This document shows, piece after piece, positions 10,220 to 22,037 of a DNA stretch of 64,000 bases (its first letter is position 1; each line of letters begins with the position of its first letter). Under the pieces are notes generated by a model, which saw nothing but the letters and a program-made list of their open reading frames with translations, ran no database searches and was not told the DNA's origin. The stretch is from NCBI GenBank assembly GCA_965153455.1, contig OZ234503.1, forward strand, positions 15,877,118 through 15,941,117, read 5' to 3'. The DNA is from Sphagnum compactum (lineage: Eukaryota; Bryophyta; Sphagnopsida; Sphagnales). The translations under genes were made by a program, and so were the position numbers.

Positions 10220-11176
10220 TGGTGGCGTTCTTTCACGGAGTTTTTGATACTTGTGTATTGCAGGACAATGTGTCCGATATAGTCGAGGAAGGTGGAGTTC
10301 AAAGGCTCCTTGATGGTGAACTTACTGTGCAAGTAGTTTAGTGGTGCTTACCTGCCTGTGTGTACAAGAAAATTGTGTCAGATCCTATTAGCTTTTGATT
10401 TGGGTTTTTAGGAAGTGGGGCTTTATGTATATATTTTCTTAGGGCTGTGCTATTCCTATGACTATGATGTATGTGTGCAACCAAGAAGATTGGTTTACTC
10501 CTGTGAGTTATTCAGTTGGTGGATTGCTTAGCCTTGTTGTGATATATTCTAGAATGGTAGAAAAAATTTGGTAAATATTTAGTATCAAGATTGAATTTAC
10601 CCAGTTGTGATTTAATTCTTTCATCTGGTGCAGGCATCTAGAGACTGTGTACAGAAAACATTGAAGAGGTTGGAAGAAAAGATGCATGGAAGGGTGAGTT
10701 TGGGTGGTCAGATTAAGATACTGGCAGCGAGCTTTGTTGAAAGGGGAGTGCAGACATTTATTCTCCTCGAGCTGCACTGGTTCTAGGATGCCGAAGTACC
10801 GGCATTTGTGAGATCGGGTGAGTATTTGTGAAACAAGACGAGGAGTTATATCTTCTTCCCTTTCTTTTATGTTCTTTCTACAGAGTCGGCGAGTGCTTAG
10901 AAGTACATCGTGGCAATGACCTTCGCTTTCTCTTTTGAAGTGCTTGTAAATGTCCATAAATGCTTGTAAATGCTGTGTGAATGTGTGTGTGCACATGATT
11001 CTTGGTTTCTTAATCTCATAGTTATCTTATTGCATTTACTGGTTCGTTGTCATGGTTGTCGGAAAATCTTCTTCCTCCTCTGTTGTCCAAGGACCCATTC
11101 GAACTCGTGAGGAGAAGTAGGGTTGGGCATTTGATGATCCCAGAGCTTCTCTGGCAGTGTTTGTTATGTGACCTTT
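10220..11176. other. Stretch downstream of the PLE relic
   Basis: May hold more PLE C-terminal sequence to about 10330, with shifts and stops. At 10634-10695 a short stretch (ASRDCVQKTLKRLEEKMHGR) is flanked by GGTGCAG and GGTGAGT splice-like signals and could be an isolated exon. Nothing else is recognised. Confidence 0.35.
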
Positions 11177-13180
11177 GTACTTGTCAACCCCGTGTTCTTG
11201 AGGGAAGGTCAAGCTTGCTTCATCATCCAACTCTCCCCTTTTTAGTGTGTCCTTTTCTGGGTTTAGGGTGGCATGTTTTTTAGTTATCGCGGATGCACAC
11301 CTCTTGACTGGCTGTATGGCATTACAGACCGCTTGATCAGTGATGATCGCGGTCTGTGAGGGCCAATTGGCATGGGCTGTATGGCATTGCAGACCGTTCG
11401 CGGTCTGTAAGGGCCAATTAGCGTGCAGGAGGTGTTCACTTTCGATTCTTAAAAAATGGAACCTCACGAACCCGTCGTCTTAAATTTCTCGCCGTTTGTA
11501 TGGTTTCCCTCCGTATTTGTTAACCCTGTGTTCTTGAGGGAAGGTCGGGCTTGCTTCATCATCCAACTCTCCCATTTTTAGTGTGTCCCTTTTTGGGTTT
11601 TGGGTGGCATGTCTTTTAATTATCGCGGATGCACACCTCCTGACCGGCTGTATGGCATTACAGACCGCTCGATCAGTGATGATCGCGGTCTATGAGGGCC
11701 AATTGGCGTGGGCTGTATGGCATTGCAGACCGTTCGCGGTCTGTAAGGGCCAATTAGTGTGCAGGAGGTGTTCACCTTCGATTCTTAAAAAATGGAACCT
11801 CACGAACCTGTCGTCTTAAATTTCTTGCCGTTTGTATGGTTCCCCTCCGTATTTGTCAACCCTGTGTTCTTGAGGGAAGGTCGGGCTTGCTTCATCATCC
11901 AACTCTCCCCTTTTTAGTGTGTCCCTTTCTGGGTTTTGGGTGGCATGTTTTTTAGTTATCGCGGATGCACACCTCCTGACCGGCTGTATGGCATTACAGA
12001 CCGCTTGATCAGTGATGATCGCGGTCTGTGAGGGCCAATTGGCATGGGCTGTATGGCATTGCAGACCGTTCGCGGTCTGTAAGGGCCAATTAGTGTGCAG
12101 GAGGTGTTCACCTTCGATTCTTAAAAAATGGAACCTCACGAACCCGTCGTCTTAAATTTCTTGCCGTTTGTATGGTTCCCCTCCGTATTTGTCAACCCTG
12201 TGTTCTTGAGGGAAGGTCGGGCTTGCTTCATCATCCAACTCTCCCCTTTTTAGTGTGTCCCTTTTTGGGTTTTGTGTGGCATGTTTTTTAGTTATCGTGG
12301 ATGCACACCTCCTGACCGGCTGTATGGCATTACAGACCGCTCGATCAGTGATGATCGCGGTCTGTGAGGGCCAATTGGCATGGGCTGTATGGCATTGCAG
12401 ACCGTTCGCAGTTTGTAAGGGCTAATTAGCATGCAGGAGGTGTTCACCTTCGATTCTTAAAAAATGGAACCTCACAAACCCGTCGTCTTAAATTTCTTGC
12501 CGTTTGTATGGTTCCCCTCCGTATTTGTCAACCTTGTGTTCTTGAGGGAAGGTCGGGCTTGCTTCATCATCCAACTCTCCCCTTTTTAGTGTGTCCTTTT
12601 CTAGGTTTAGGGTGGCATGTTTTTTAGTTATCGTGGATGCACACCTCCTGACTGGCTGTATGGCATTACAGACCACTCGATCAGTGATGATCGCGGTCTG
12701 TGAGGGCCAATTGGCGTGGGGCTGTATGGCATTGCAGACCGTTCGTGGTCTGTAAAGGCCAATTAGTGTGTAGGAGGTGTTCACCTTCGATTCTTAAAAA
12801 ATGGAACCTCACGAACCTGTCGTCTTAAATTTCTCACCGTTTGTATAGTTCCCCTCCGTATTTGTCAACCTTGTGTTCTTGGGAGAAGGTCGGGTTTGTT
12901 TCATCATCCAACTCTCCCCTTTTTAGTGTGTCCCTTTCTGGGTTTTGGGTGGCATGTTTTTTAGTTATCGTGGATGCACACCTCCTGACCAGCTGTATGG
13001 CATTACAGACGGCTCGATCAATGATGATCGCGGTCTGTAAGGGCCGATTGGCGTGGGCTGTATGGCATTGCAGACCGTTCGCGGTCTGTAAGGGCCAATT
13101 AGCGTGCAGGAGGTGTTCACCTTCGATTCTTAAAAAATGGAACCTCACAAACCTGTCGTCTTAAATTTTTCACCGTTTGT
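11177..13180 (+). repeat. 336-bp tandem repeat, about six copies
   Basis: The landmark AAAAAATGGAACCTCAC recurs at about 11452, 11788, 12124, 12460, 12798 and 13132, giving a period of 334-338 bp. Each unit carries two hairpins built on the same stem: CAGACCG-TTCG-CGGTCTG (perfect, four-base loop), and a longer CAGACCGC...GCGGTCTG with an inner GATCA/TGATC stem. Both are followed by GGCCAATT. An isolated inverted copy is at 39829-40081. Open frames of about 100 codons on the minus strand recur with the unit and are by-products. Confidence 0.92.
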
Positions 13181-13989
13181 TTGATTTTTATTTGGTAAAG
13201 GTATCTTCCTATTGAAGAATGGCTGAGTCATTTTTTTTCTTCCGAAATTATAGTATAAATTTGTGTTGTGACTGCCCTGTTCACGGATTCGGCATCTTGG
13301 GTGAGATATTTTTTGAAATCGTTATTACCATGCAAGAATGTGCAACAACAATTTTGAGCAATGCAAGAGGTGTGCACTCGATGATATATTTCAGTCGCAC
13401 ATAAATATAGACTTAACTAATATGAAAGTTGCATCCTTAAATTTTAGTTTTACAATAAGGAACGACTCATGTCGATCAGGATGCTTCAGAGATTCATCTG
13501 TGCTTAAGCCATGCTCAAGAACCAGATATTGATCAATCTAGCACCTTGATGCTCCTGTTAATTAACATATAACCAATAAACAAAAGAAAGACCCACCACC
13601 ATAATCAAGCGAGATAGTGCAATATTTGAAACATTGGTATTCACACCGGTGTTAGGCAGATAAGCCCAGGGTTTGATTGGTCATCGAAGATCACAAAGCT
13701 CAATGAGAAAGAGCTCAAAAATTACCATGACTGCAGAGAATGTCATATTTGGGTGTGATGCCGAATATAGGGCGAGTAAATCAGAAGATGGGAAGAGTCC
13801 AGTAGCCTTAAAAATCACCAGTAGTTCTACATGTCATTTCTTTCTTCATAACAAGGTGAGGAATGACCAACCAAGACCCTGAGATACTTTGTTTTCAACG
13901 CCCACTTTTTTAGCCAAGGACTGACATTTAAATAGCAGAATCAATCCTTTGTTGTTTGGCGAAGCCCTCATACAGGTATTGTTCATCAC
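13181..13989. other. Stretch between the tandem array and the helicase relic
   Basis: No gene recognised. The minus strand just below 13990 (to about 13850) may be intron or a further decayed exon of the SUV3 relic, since a frame containing PNNKGLILLF is open there. Confidence 0.35.
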
Positions 13990-14498
13990 CTCGAGGGGGC
14001 ATGTCAGATCAGTGAGGGAGTGGTGGAGTAATGGAAGATCCTCTTTGTCTAAACATGTTACTGCACCCTCTAGAAACTTTGATCCATATCTGCCTGCTCG
14101 ACCCACACAAAACACTCCTCCACTCAAGTCAAACTTTAACTCTGCAACAATTTACTGGGTGCTTGATGCATAAACATCCTGCATTATAATCCCGTATGTT
14201 TTCCCAAAGAAGGCCTCATATAATAGTTCAAAGAACTCATTCAAGGGTTGAGGAAGGCACTGCCACCAACCTAAAAACAACCAAAGCAATTAGCATCTTG
14301 AAATAAGAATACAAACACCACAGGTGTCGTGTAATTTTGTTTGATTTCAGCCACAGTTAAAGCCCGCATAGAAGTGCCCACAGATTTCTCAAGCGTGGAG
14401 AAGGTTTAGCGCCTAATATTAAAGTTTCATCCCATCCCAACAGCATCATTAGCCACCAAAATATCCGACCCATTGGCCACATCATCGAAGAGCGCTGC
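13990..14498 (-). pseudogene. SUV3-like DExH RNA helicase relic
   Basis: Two pieces of a SUV3-type mitochondrial RNA helicase on the minus strand. The first exon piece starts after an acceptor at 14499/14498 and reads ALFDDVANGSDILVANDAVG, the helicase motif V region of SUV3. A TGA then replaces the usual Leu (GMG-stop-NFNIRR), and after a shift it continues as LTVAEIKQ. The second (about 14127-13990) reads GRAGRYGSKFLEGAVTCLDK then EDLPLLHHSL, i.e. motif VI plus the SUV3-specific extension, ending at a GAG|GTGATG donor. ATP-binding motifs I and II are not present in the window. The young Ty3 element starts 138 bp upstream (14636). Confidence 0.7.
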
Positions 14499-14630
14499 CT
14501 GCCAGTAGCATTCAATTCAATGTATGCATCTGGTAAAAGCCCATGGCCCCCTTCACTAGCCATTCAATTATGAAAAAAAAAGCCTTACGAAAAAAACTAA
14601 CCCCCTTCCCCCTCCTCCTCTGTCCAAACC

Positions 14631-14635
14631 CCCCC
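14631..14635. repeat. Target-site duplication, left copy (CCCCC)
   Basis: Five C immediately before the left LTR, matched by five C at 22033-22037 immediately after the right LTR. Five bp is the usual size for Ty3/gypsy integrases. The surroundings are C-runs, so the exact register is not unique. Confidence 0.75.
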
Positions 14636-15670
14636 TGACGCACTCCCAAGTTCCTAGTGGACCCACTTGAGGGTCCAAGTATGTGGCAATGCGGAAGGAG
14701 TTGGAACTTGGAGCACGCTCCCGACTTCTAGCACTAGAGGGGGGGTGAGAGGGGTGTGCTAGAAGTCCCGGGATAGACTAGGAAGAATTGACAAGCTTAT
14801 TCACTCACACGGGCCTGCACACAACCCACACAAAGTGGTTAGTGCATAGTTGGAGCACCTTTGGTGCTAGGACGAGCCACGGGCAACACGGACACACAAG
14901 ACTCACCACGGCCCGGACTTGGGGGAAGCCACCACCTTCCCCCTTATAGTATACTCTGCAGCTCTCCACGGAGGCTACATCCAAATGGCTATTTTTCCCG
15001 GGACTCCCGCGTGGGAGTCCCGAAATCGCGCCAAATGCGACTCCCGCGACTTTGGAGCCCCATAACTTTGCGAGCAGACCTCGGATCGCGATGCGGTCTG
15101 AAGCAAAGTTGTAGCTCTCGTCGAGAGCTTTCCAACGATATGTGGCACGTCCTCTGCAGCCTAGTATTTCGGGTCGATTCCCGACTTTTAGTGGTCGGGA
15201 GTCAAAACTGGCAGACTCCCGGGAATTCGACTCCCGATCCTTCTTTTGGCCATAACTTGTGTTTCAGATGTCCAAATGAGCTATGCGAGCCCATTTTAGA
15301 TATCTACGCTTCAAGAGCTTTCCAATGATATAAAGAACGCCACAAGACATTGAGGTTTGACACCTGCAATTGCTCTCTGAAGTTTCGGGAGTCCACCGGG
15401 ACTCCATCTCCCCAAAGTGGGAGTTGCCTTGGGAGTGTGAGTGTTCACTCCCTCACACTCCCTCACACTTTCTTACACTCCCGGGAGTGTGATGTGACTC
15501 CCGGGCTTTCTCTTGCCTTGGCTCCCGGGCTTCCTCTTGGTTTAACTCCCGAGCAACCTCTTGGTTTAACTCCCGAGCAACCTCTTGGTTTAACTCCCGG
15601 GTTTCCTCTTGACCCGCAACCTTATAACCCCTTTGCCTTTGGTCCCGGGCCCAAAGCTAGGGTTGCGACA
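14636..15670 (-). repeat. 3' LTR of the complete chromovirus
   Basis: 1035 bp, plus-strand ends TGACGCACTCC and GGGTTGCGACA. Contains a perfect 9-bp stem with a four-base loop (GGGACTCCC...GGGAGTCCC, about 15000-15021), a second hairpin TTCCCGAC...GTCGGGAG at about 15179-15202, and a short tandem array of about 24 bp units with core ACTCCCGAGCAACCTCTTGG at 15496-15615. Open frames of 155 and 119 codons inside it are not genes. Confidence 0.95.
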
Positions 15671-15680
15671 CTCTCCCCCA
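15671..15680 (-). other. Polypurine tract of the complete chromovirus
   Basis: Minus strand reads TGGGGGAGAG directly before the 3' LTR, the position from which plus-strand DNA synthesis is primed in LTR elements. Confidence 0.8.
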
Positions 15681-16457
15681 CTAGAAGGAGAGGTCAATGT
15701 CCTCATTGACACTTAGAATTTCTTTCAACAATTACAATTGCTTTCTTTTGGATCCTTGGCCATCAAATGTCGACTCCTTGCGGCCGGACCTTGCTTCAAG
15801 CTAACTTAGGCGTCCCCAAGCTTCCAACACTCTCTTGGCAAGTCCAAGGGTGTCTCAATAGAAACCCTCCATCGCTTCGTCAAAAGACCTAACTAGCCTA
15901 ATTGACGAAGCCCTCATTTGGGAGGCCATTCTTTCAACCTTCCCCTCATGAGGAACTCAAGCCAAGCCTAATCTTGACCTAAGCTACTTGACATGACTCC
16001 TTTCGCAATCTTGCGCCTTGATCACAACAATCAAGCCTTTCCTAAAGGTATGCTTATCAAGGTACGAGAAGCGACGTTTAGGCTTTGCAAAAGCCTAAGT
16101 CCCAAGATACGCGATTATAGTACACGAACGGGGTCATGACTTCCCGCGTTGGCCGCCACTACCAACCAACCCCTTGGGATGCACTTTGGGCATGTGCACG
16201 TCCCCGCAAGCTCACCTTGCTTGCCTCCTCTTTTCGGACCAAGATTTCTCCTAGCCCCCAAGTAGGAGTCCGATTTTGATTTGGGCTTACGCAAGAAAGT
16301 TCCATTTGTCCATGCCACTTGACAACGCCCCCTTTTCTAACATATTATTATGTTTGTGATGCAATCTCTCGGAAGTCTTTAGCCTTTATTTCACTTACAA
16401 CTTGATTTGGTACATTTGTGTAACTTTCCGCCCCCTAAAAGAAAGGTGATGTCCTCA
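15681..16457 (-). other. Non-coding 3' region of the chromovirus
   Basis: About 780 bp between the gag-pol stop (16458) and the polypurine tract. No second gene such as an envelope is visible. Confidence 0.7.
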
Positions 16458-19400
16458 TCACGCTCTATGTTTCCTTTGCCTTTTAGCCGGTCTATTGTGG
16501 AATTCTTCTATGGCTTCTTGGGCATGTTCCATGTCGGACTCATTCACCCAAGATGCCTCTATTGGATGGTATCCTTTCCACTTGACCAAGTACTCCCGCT
16601 CTTGCCCCTTTAGTTGCCTTGACTTGAGCACGGCCTCCACTTCAAATTCCGGTTCATTATGAACCAAATCCGGAGGGGGCCTTGAGTTGTGCTCTCGATC
16701 GGGCCTTGAGACATCACGGACGACCGGCTTCAAAAGCGAAACATGAAATATGGGATGAACCTTGAGATTTTCCGGTAGTTCTAACTTGTAAGTGTCGGGA
16801 AATTTCTTTTCCAACACTTTGAATGGACCCGCATATGGGCCCAAGAACTTATGGCTCAATCCTTCGGGCAACCGGAAGTTCTTGATGTTCAACCATACTT
16901 CATCCCCTTCTTCAAAATTCACCTCTCGACGGGACTTGTCCGCAAAACTCTTGTACCTTTTATGCGCCTTCTCAAGATTGGCCTTGGCCATCTCCCACAA
17001 GCGTCGCCTTTCTTCATCAAGTTGTGTGACCATGGGCACTTCCTCACTTGCATCACTTGGGGGTTGCCCAACCCAAGTTGTGGGCACAATTGGTGACTTG
17101 CCCGTCACCATTTGAAATGGGGTGGCCCCCGTTGCCGAATGCTCCGAATTGTTGTAACAAAATTCGGCCAACTCCAAATGGTCCACCCAATCTTGTTGAT
17201 CCGCTGCCACATAATTCCTTAGGAATTGTTGGATCACCAAGTTCACCCTCTCGGTTTGTCCATCCGTTTGAGGCCGAAAGGAAGTGCTCATCTTGAGCTC
17301 GGACCCCATGCGCTTCCACAAGGCTCTCCAAAACTTGCTTGTGAACTTGGGGTCTCGGTCCGACACAATGTCCTTTGGGAGGCCATGATGCTTGAACACG
17401 TGGGTGAAGAACAACCTTCCCGTCTCTTGGGCCGTGGCACTATCCTTGGTAGGAATGAAATGTGCCATCTTGCTAAACCGATCCACCACCACCATGATCG
17501 CATCAAACCCCTTTGATGGTGGCAAACTCACCATGAAATCCATGGAGACACTTTCCCACGGCCCTTCCGGAATGGGTAACGGTCGCAACAATCCCGCTTG
17601 CTTTTTATTGAGTGCCCGGTTTTGTTGGCAAGTCAAGCAAGTCTTCACGTATTCCTCCGCATCCTCCTTCAAGTTGGGCCAATAATAGGACTTCTTGAGG
17701 AATGTGGTGGTGCGCTTTGCACCACCGTGACCCGCAAGGGGCCCATCATGGCATTCCTTCAAAAGCACATCTCTTAGCCTCCCTTTTGGAACATAGAGCC
17801 GACTTTGCTTATACCACAAAAGTCCATCTCGCAAGTGGAAGTGAGACTTGATCCCCTTTTGAATGTCTTGCTTCCTTTCCTTGGCAAATTCATCCCGACG
17901 GCTCCCAAGTCGAACATCCTTTTGGAACTTTGTTTCTCCCACATACACCACTTTGAGTTGGTGTTTCCGACTCAATGCGTCCGGCACCACATTTTCCTTC
18001 CCGGGCTTATGCCGAATGTCCACATTGAACAAAGCCAATGTGTCTTGCCATCTCACTTGTTTTGATGACAACTTTGGTTGAGTTGCGAAGTACTTCAAGG
18101 TGACATTGTCGGTCCACACCACCACATCTTTGGAACCTATGTAATGGCCCCAAGTCTTGAGACAATGTATCACGGCCCACATTTCCTTTTCATGGGTTGG
18201 CCACCTTCGCTCCGTCTCATTCAACTTCTTGCTTTCGAAGGCCACCGGCCTTCCATCTTGCACTAGGACTCCTCCTATGGCAAAGTCGGACGCATCGGAA
18301 TGGATCTCAAAGTCCTTGTCAAAATCGGGCAACTTCAACACGGGCGCCTTCACCAAAATGCCTTTCAAAGTCTCAAAGGCCTCATTGCATGCCTCCTCCC
18401 ATTCATAAGTCCCGGATGACTTCTTCAAAAGGTTTGTCAAAGGTGTGGCTATCTTTGCAAAGTTCTTGATGAACTTGCGATAATAAGAAGCCAATCCCAA
18501 AAAGGACCTTAAGGCGGGAACGGACTTAGGTGGTTCCCAATCCAAGATCGCTTTCACCTTGTGGTCATCCATTTTCAAACCTTCTTGGGTGATCCTATGC
18601 CCAAGGAAGTCCACCTCCGAGACTCCAAACTCACACTTCTCGAACTTGGCATACAACTTGTTTTCTTTTAACCTTTGGAACACCTTACGAAGGTGCTCCG
18701 CATGCTCCTCCAAGGAGCTACTATAGATCAAAATGTCGTCTATGTAGACGACCACAAAATCATCAAGCCACTCTCGGAAAATGTCATTCATGAGGGTGCA
18801 AAATGTGGCGGGTGCATTGGTGAGCCCAAAGGGCATCACCAAGAATTCATATGAACCATACCTTGTGCGGCAAGCGGTTTTCTCTTCATCCCCTTGTGCA
18901 ATTCGAATTTGGTAGTATCCCGAACGTAGGTCAATCCTACTAAACACTTTGGCTCCCGAAAGTCGATCAAACAAGTCATCAATCCGAGGCAATGGGTACC
19001 GATTCTTCACCGTCACCTTGTTGAGGGCTCTATAATCTACGCACATCCTCAAAGTCCCATCCTTCTTGTGAACAAAAAGGACGGGCGCCCCATATGGCGA
19101 CTTGCTAGGCTTGATGTATCCCTTTGCAAGGAGTTCTTCGAGTTGAACCTTGAGCTCTTTTAACTCCTCATGACTCATTCGATACGGGGCCTTGGCGGGA
19201 GGTGCCACTCCCGGGACCACCTCAATGGCATGGTCCACTTGTCTTCTCGGGGGCAACTCATCGGGCAATTCTTCGGGCATCACATCCGAGAATTCCTCTA
19301 ACACTTGCTTGATGCACTTGTGGGGGCTCACCACCTTGGTGGCCTCCTTTGGTTCAAACTCATCCAAAACCCGCATCACACATAACATGCCGTAGCCTCC

Positions 19401-20948
19401 CCCACATTCTTTTTCCAAGTTCTTTCCCAACATCAAGTGGATGGTGGTCTCACCCACACTAGGCACTTCATGTGCCTTCACCCGCACAATCCCACTCTTG
19501 GATGGGATCCTAACTAGCCTATTGTGCCCTTCTATGAGCACATTGTTTTGTGTGATGAATTCCATTCCCAAAATGCAATCCATGCCCCCTAAGGTGGAGA
19601 CTAACAAATCCACCTTGCCTCTCCAATTCCCCAATTGGAGCGGCACATCTCTTGCTTGCAACTTGGTGGGATGGGGAATCCCATCCGCAAAATGCACCTC
19701 TATGGGTGCCTTGAGCTCCTCCAACCGGAGCTCCATTCTTTGGGCACTTTCTTGGGTTATGAAGTTGTGGGAAGCGCCTGTGTCCAAAAGACATAAAACT
19801 TCCCGCTTAGAAACTTTCCCTTTTAAGAAAATAAGGCGGTTACATTCACCTTCGGCTAGGTGGGAGGTGAGGGCAATTACCTTAGAAGCCCCACTCCCCG
19901 GTTTGGGTTTGGGGCAATCTTTGGAGTAATGGCCCACTTCATTACAATTGAAACATGTTCCCTTAGGTTTGCCACTAACATCTCCTTTGGGTTGGCTCCC
20001 TTTGAAAGGAGCCCCTTTCTTCACAAAATTTCCCTTGGGTTTAAAACCCGAGCCTTGGAATTGTTTAGGTTTTTCCCCTTTTGAGGTGTCTTGGCCTCGG
20101 TTCCATTCCCCTTCATGGCGTGCCTTCTTATGAGGGAACTTGTTATCCCTTTTGAATCCGGACTTCTCACCACGCCCAACATCCGAAAAGCCTTCCACTT
20201 TCATGATGGCTTCGGTTAGTGAGGTGGGCCAATTCTCCTCAAGCTTGCGTTTGGCCCAAGTGGGAAGTCCCATCACAAAGTGGCACACCCGGTCTAACTC
20301 ATGCATATGTCGAATCTCAAGCATGAGTTCGGAGTAAGCCCTCACATATTGGCGCAAGTTGTCATTGCTCCCATTCTCAAGGTCACGGAGTTTGCATCTT
20401 GAAATGTAGTCGGAATTCTTGGGAATGAATTCCAACTCAATACGCTCCTTGAAGAATTCCCATGTGTAGCCATGGGTCTTCCCTTCTTCTTGCCTCACCG
20501 TCCTCCACCATGTGGAGGCATAGCCCTTCAAATAGGATTGGGCAAGTTCCACGGCCGAATGCCGACCAACCTTGGCGGCATGAAGGTAGTCCTCCATTTC
20601 CGCAAGCCAAGCATCCACAACCTTCCGATCCCGGGCCCCATCAAAGTTCCCGGGCCTAGCGGGCTTGAACCCCACACTTTTGGATGAGCCTCCCTTGAGG
20701 GCCTCAACCAATTCACTAAAATCGGGCCTATTCATTTTGAGTAAGACCTCCAATTGTTCCGGGGTGAAGAGCACCGCATTAGGTTGCTCCTCTTCATTTT
20801 CATGCTCCTCAAGGCTAACACGGTCTTCTTCATCTTCGGAATGGTTTTGTTCCTCCTCCCTCATAGCTTCGGGAGGAACATCTAGGTCTTGGGTGGGTTC
20901 TTCCACCACGGGCTCTTGGACTAGCTTGCGGGTCTTCCTTGGTGCCAT
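16458..20948 (-). CDS. Chromovirus gag-pol polyprotein, intact
   Basis: One open frame of 1496 residues from ATG at 20948 (MAPRKTRKL). Domains by residue: acidic N-terminus and gag to about 330; zinc knuckle CX2CX4HX4C at 332-345; aspartic protease DTGA at 389-392; reverse transcriptase about 585-760 with catalytic YIDD at 735-738; RNase H with Asp884, Glu922 and Asp947; integrase zinc finger His1067/His1074/Cys1104/Cys1107; integrase core with Asp1137, Asp1197 or Asp1199, and Glu1233; C-terminal chromodomain about 1434-1485 (FEVEAVL...YLVKWKGY...SWV). The chromodomain, which in this group reads histone marks to guide integration, defines a chromovirus. Gag and pol are fused without a frameshift, as is usual in plant chromoviruses. 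All catalytic residues looked for are present. Confidence 0.97.
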   Translation of the reverse strand: MAPRKTRKLVQEPVVEEPTQDLDVPPEAMREEEQNHSEDEEDRVSLEEHENEEEQPNAVLFTPEQLEVLLKMNRPDFSELVEALKGGSSKSVGFKPARPGNFDGARDRKVVDAWLAEMEDYLHAAKVGRHSAVELAQSYLKGYASTWWRTVRQEEGKTHGYTWEFFKERIELEFIPKNSDYISRCKLRDLENGSNDNLRQYVRAYSELMLEIRHMHELDRVCHFVMGLPTWAKRKLEENWPTSLTEAIMKVEGFSDVGRGEKSGFKRDNKFPHKKARHEGEWNRGQDTSKGEKPKQFQGSGFKPKGNFVKKGAPFKGSQPKGDVSGKPKGTCFNCNEVGHYSKDCPKPKPGSGASKVIALTSHLAEGECNRLIFLKGKVSKREVLCLLDTGASHNFITQESAQRMELRLEELKAPIEVHFADGIPHPTKLQARDVPLQLGNWRGKVDLLVSTLGGMDCILGMEFITQNNVLIEGHNRLVRIPSKSGIVRVKAHEVPSVGETTIHLMLGKNLEKECGGGYGMLCVMRVLDEFEPKEATKVVSPHKCIKQVLEEFSDVMPEELPDELPPRRQVDHAIEVVPGVAPPAKAPYRMSHEELKELKVQLEELLAKGYIKPSKSPYGAPVLFVHKKDGTLRMCVDYRALNKVTVKNRYPLPRIDDLFDRLSGAKVFSRIDLRSGYYQIRIAQGDEEKTACRTRYGSYEFLVMPFGLTNAPATFCTLMNDIFREWLDDFVVVYIDDILIYSSSLEEHAEHLRKVFQRLKENKLYAKFEKCEFGVSEVDFLGHRITQEGLKMDDHKVKAILDWEPPKSVPALRSFLGLASYYRKFIKNFAKIATPLTNLLKKSSGTYEWEEACNEAFETLKGILVKAPVLKLPDFDKDFEIHSDASDFAIGGVLVQDGRPVAFESKKLNETERRWPTHEKEMWAVIHCLKTWGHYIGSKDVVVWTDNVTLKYFATQPKLSSKQVRWQDTLALFNVDIRHKPGKENVVPDALSRKHQLKVVYVGETKFQKDVRLGSRRDEFAKERKQDIQKGIKSHFHLRDGLLWYKQSRLYVPKGRLRDVLLKECHDGPLAGHGGAKRTTTFLKKSYYWPNLKEDAEEYVKTCLTCQQNRALNKKQAGLLRPLPIPEGPWESVSMDFMVSLPPSKGFDAIMVVVDRFSKMAHFIPTKDSATAQETGRLFFTHVFKHHGLPKDIVSDRDPKFTSKFWRALWKRMGSELKMSTSFRPQTDGQTERVNLVIQQFLRNYVAADQQDWVDHLELAEFCYNNSEHSATGATPFQMVTGKSPIVPTTWVGQPPSDASEEVPMVTQLDEERRRLWEMAKANLEKAHKRYKSFADKSRREVNFEEGDEVWLNIKNFRLPEGLSHKFLGPYAGPFKVLEKKFPDTYKLELPENLKVHPIFHVSLLKPVVRDVSRPDREHNSRPPPDLVHNEPEFEVEAVLKSRQLKGQEREYLVKWKGYHPIEASWVNESDMEHAQEAIEEFHNRPAKRQRKHRA

Positions 20949-20983
20949 CGGAACTCCCCAATAAGTGGATCGAGCTCACCGGA

Positions 20984-20995
20984 GCTCTGATACCA
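20984..20995 (-). other. Primer binding site of the complete chromovirus
   Basis: Minus strand TGGTATCAGAGC, complementary to initiator tRNA-Met, separated from the LTR by two bases. Confidence 0.92.
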
Positions 20996-20997
20996 AG

Positions 20998-22032
20998 TGA
21001 CGCACTCCCAAGTTCCTAGTGGACCCACTTGAGGGTCCAAGTATGTGGCAATGCGGAAGGAGTTGGAACTTGGAGCACGCTCCCGACTTCTAGCACTAGA
21101 GGGGGGGTGAGAGGGGTGTGCTAGAAGTCCCGGGATAGACTAGGAAGAATTGACAAGCTTATTCACTCACACGGGCCTGCACACAACCCACACAAAGTGG
21201 TTAGTGCATAGTTGGAGCACCTTTGGTGCTAGGACGAGCCACGGGCAACACGGACACACAAGACTCACCACGGCCCGGACTTGGGGGAAGCCACCACCTT
21301 CCCCCTTATAGTATACTCTGCAGCTCTCCACGGAGGCTACATCCAAATGGCTATTTTTCCCGGGACTCCCGCGTGGGAGTCCCGAAATCGCGCCAAATGC
21401 GACTCCCGCGACTTTGGAGCCCCATAACTTTGCGAGCAGACCTCGGATCGCGATGCGGTCTGAAGCAAAGTTGTAGCTCTCGTCGAGAGCTTTCCAACGA
21501 TATGTGGCACGTCCTCTGCAGCCTAGTATTTCGGGTCGATTCCCGACTTTTAGTGGTCGGGAGTCAAAACTGGCAGACTCCCGGGAATTCGACTCCCGAT
21601 CCTTCTTTTGGCCATAACTTGTGTTTCAGATGTCCAAATGAGCTATGCGAGCCCATTTTAGATATCTACGCTTCAAGAGCTTTCCAATGATATAAAGAAC
21701 GCCACAAGACATTGAGGTTTGACACCTGCAATTGCTCTCTGAAGTTTCGGGAGTCCACCGGGACTCCATCTCCCCAAAGTGGGAGTTGCCTTGGGAGTGT
21801 GAGTGTTCACTCCCTCACACTCCCTCACACTTTCTTACACTCCCGGGAGTGTGATGTGACTCCCGGGCTTTCTCTTGCCTTGGCTCCCGGGCTTCCTCTT
21901 GGTTTAACTCCCGAGCAACCTCTTGGTTTAACTCCCGAGCAACCTCTTGGTTTAACTCCCGGGTTTCCTCTTGACCCGCAACCTTATAACCCCTTTGCCT
22001 TTGGTCCCGGGCCCAAAGCTAGGGTTGCGACA
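20998..22032 (-). repeat. 5' LTR of the complete chromovirus
   Basis: 1035 bp, apparently identical to the 3' LTR at a constant offset of 6362 bp. Drives transcription on the minus strand toward gag. The same hairpins and 24-bp array are present (array at 21858-21977). No clear TATA box was identified. Confidence 0.95.
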
Positions 22033-22037
22033 CCCCC
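22033..22037. repeat. Target-site duplication, right copy (CCCCC)
   Basis: Five C after the right LTR, pairing with 14631-14635. Confidence 0.75.

Larger units (their letters stand above)
14636..22032 (-). mobile_element. Complete Ty3/gypsy chromovirus
   Basis: A full-length 7397-bp element on the minus strand: 5' LTR 20998-22032, primer site 20984-20995, a single open gag-pol 16458-20948, purine tract 15671-15680 and 3' LTR 14636-15670. The LTRs are both 1035 bp and no difference was found when compared by eye; translations across them are identical. With an unbroken 1496-codon frame this implies a recent insertion that may still be mobile. The element is flanked by CCCCC on both sides. It is the same family as the elements at 1-3399, 5967-6782 and 40719-41539, though its LTRs are about 215 bp longer. 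Confidence 0.96.

Noticed and set aside
11036-11110. MYB-like WTTEEEE motif on the minus strand
   Set aside because: Only about ten residues resemble a MYB start, with no Trp spacing afterwards.
11036-13148. Repeated minus-strand frames of about 100-140 codons as a gene family
   Set aside because: They recur with the 336-bp tandem unit and track its hairpins, not a protein domain.
14861-15709. Plus-strand frames of 155 and 119 codons inside the LTR (and their copies at 21223-22089)
   Set aside because: They lie within LTR sequence, antisense to the element, and are repeated only because the LTRs are identical.
15681-16457. An additional (envelope-like) gene between pol and the 3' LTR
   Set aside because: No open frame of suitable length or composition on the element's coding strand.
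16407-20964. Many plus-strand frames over the gag-pol region
   Set aside because: Antisense by-products of a long conserved open frame with recognisable catalytic motifs.
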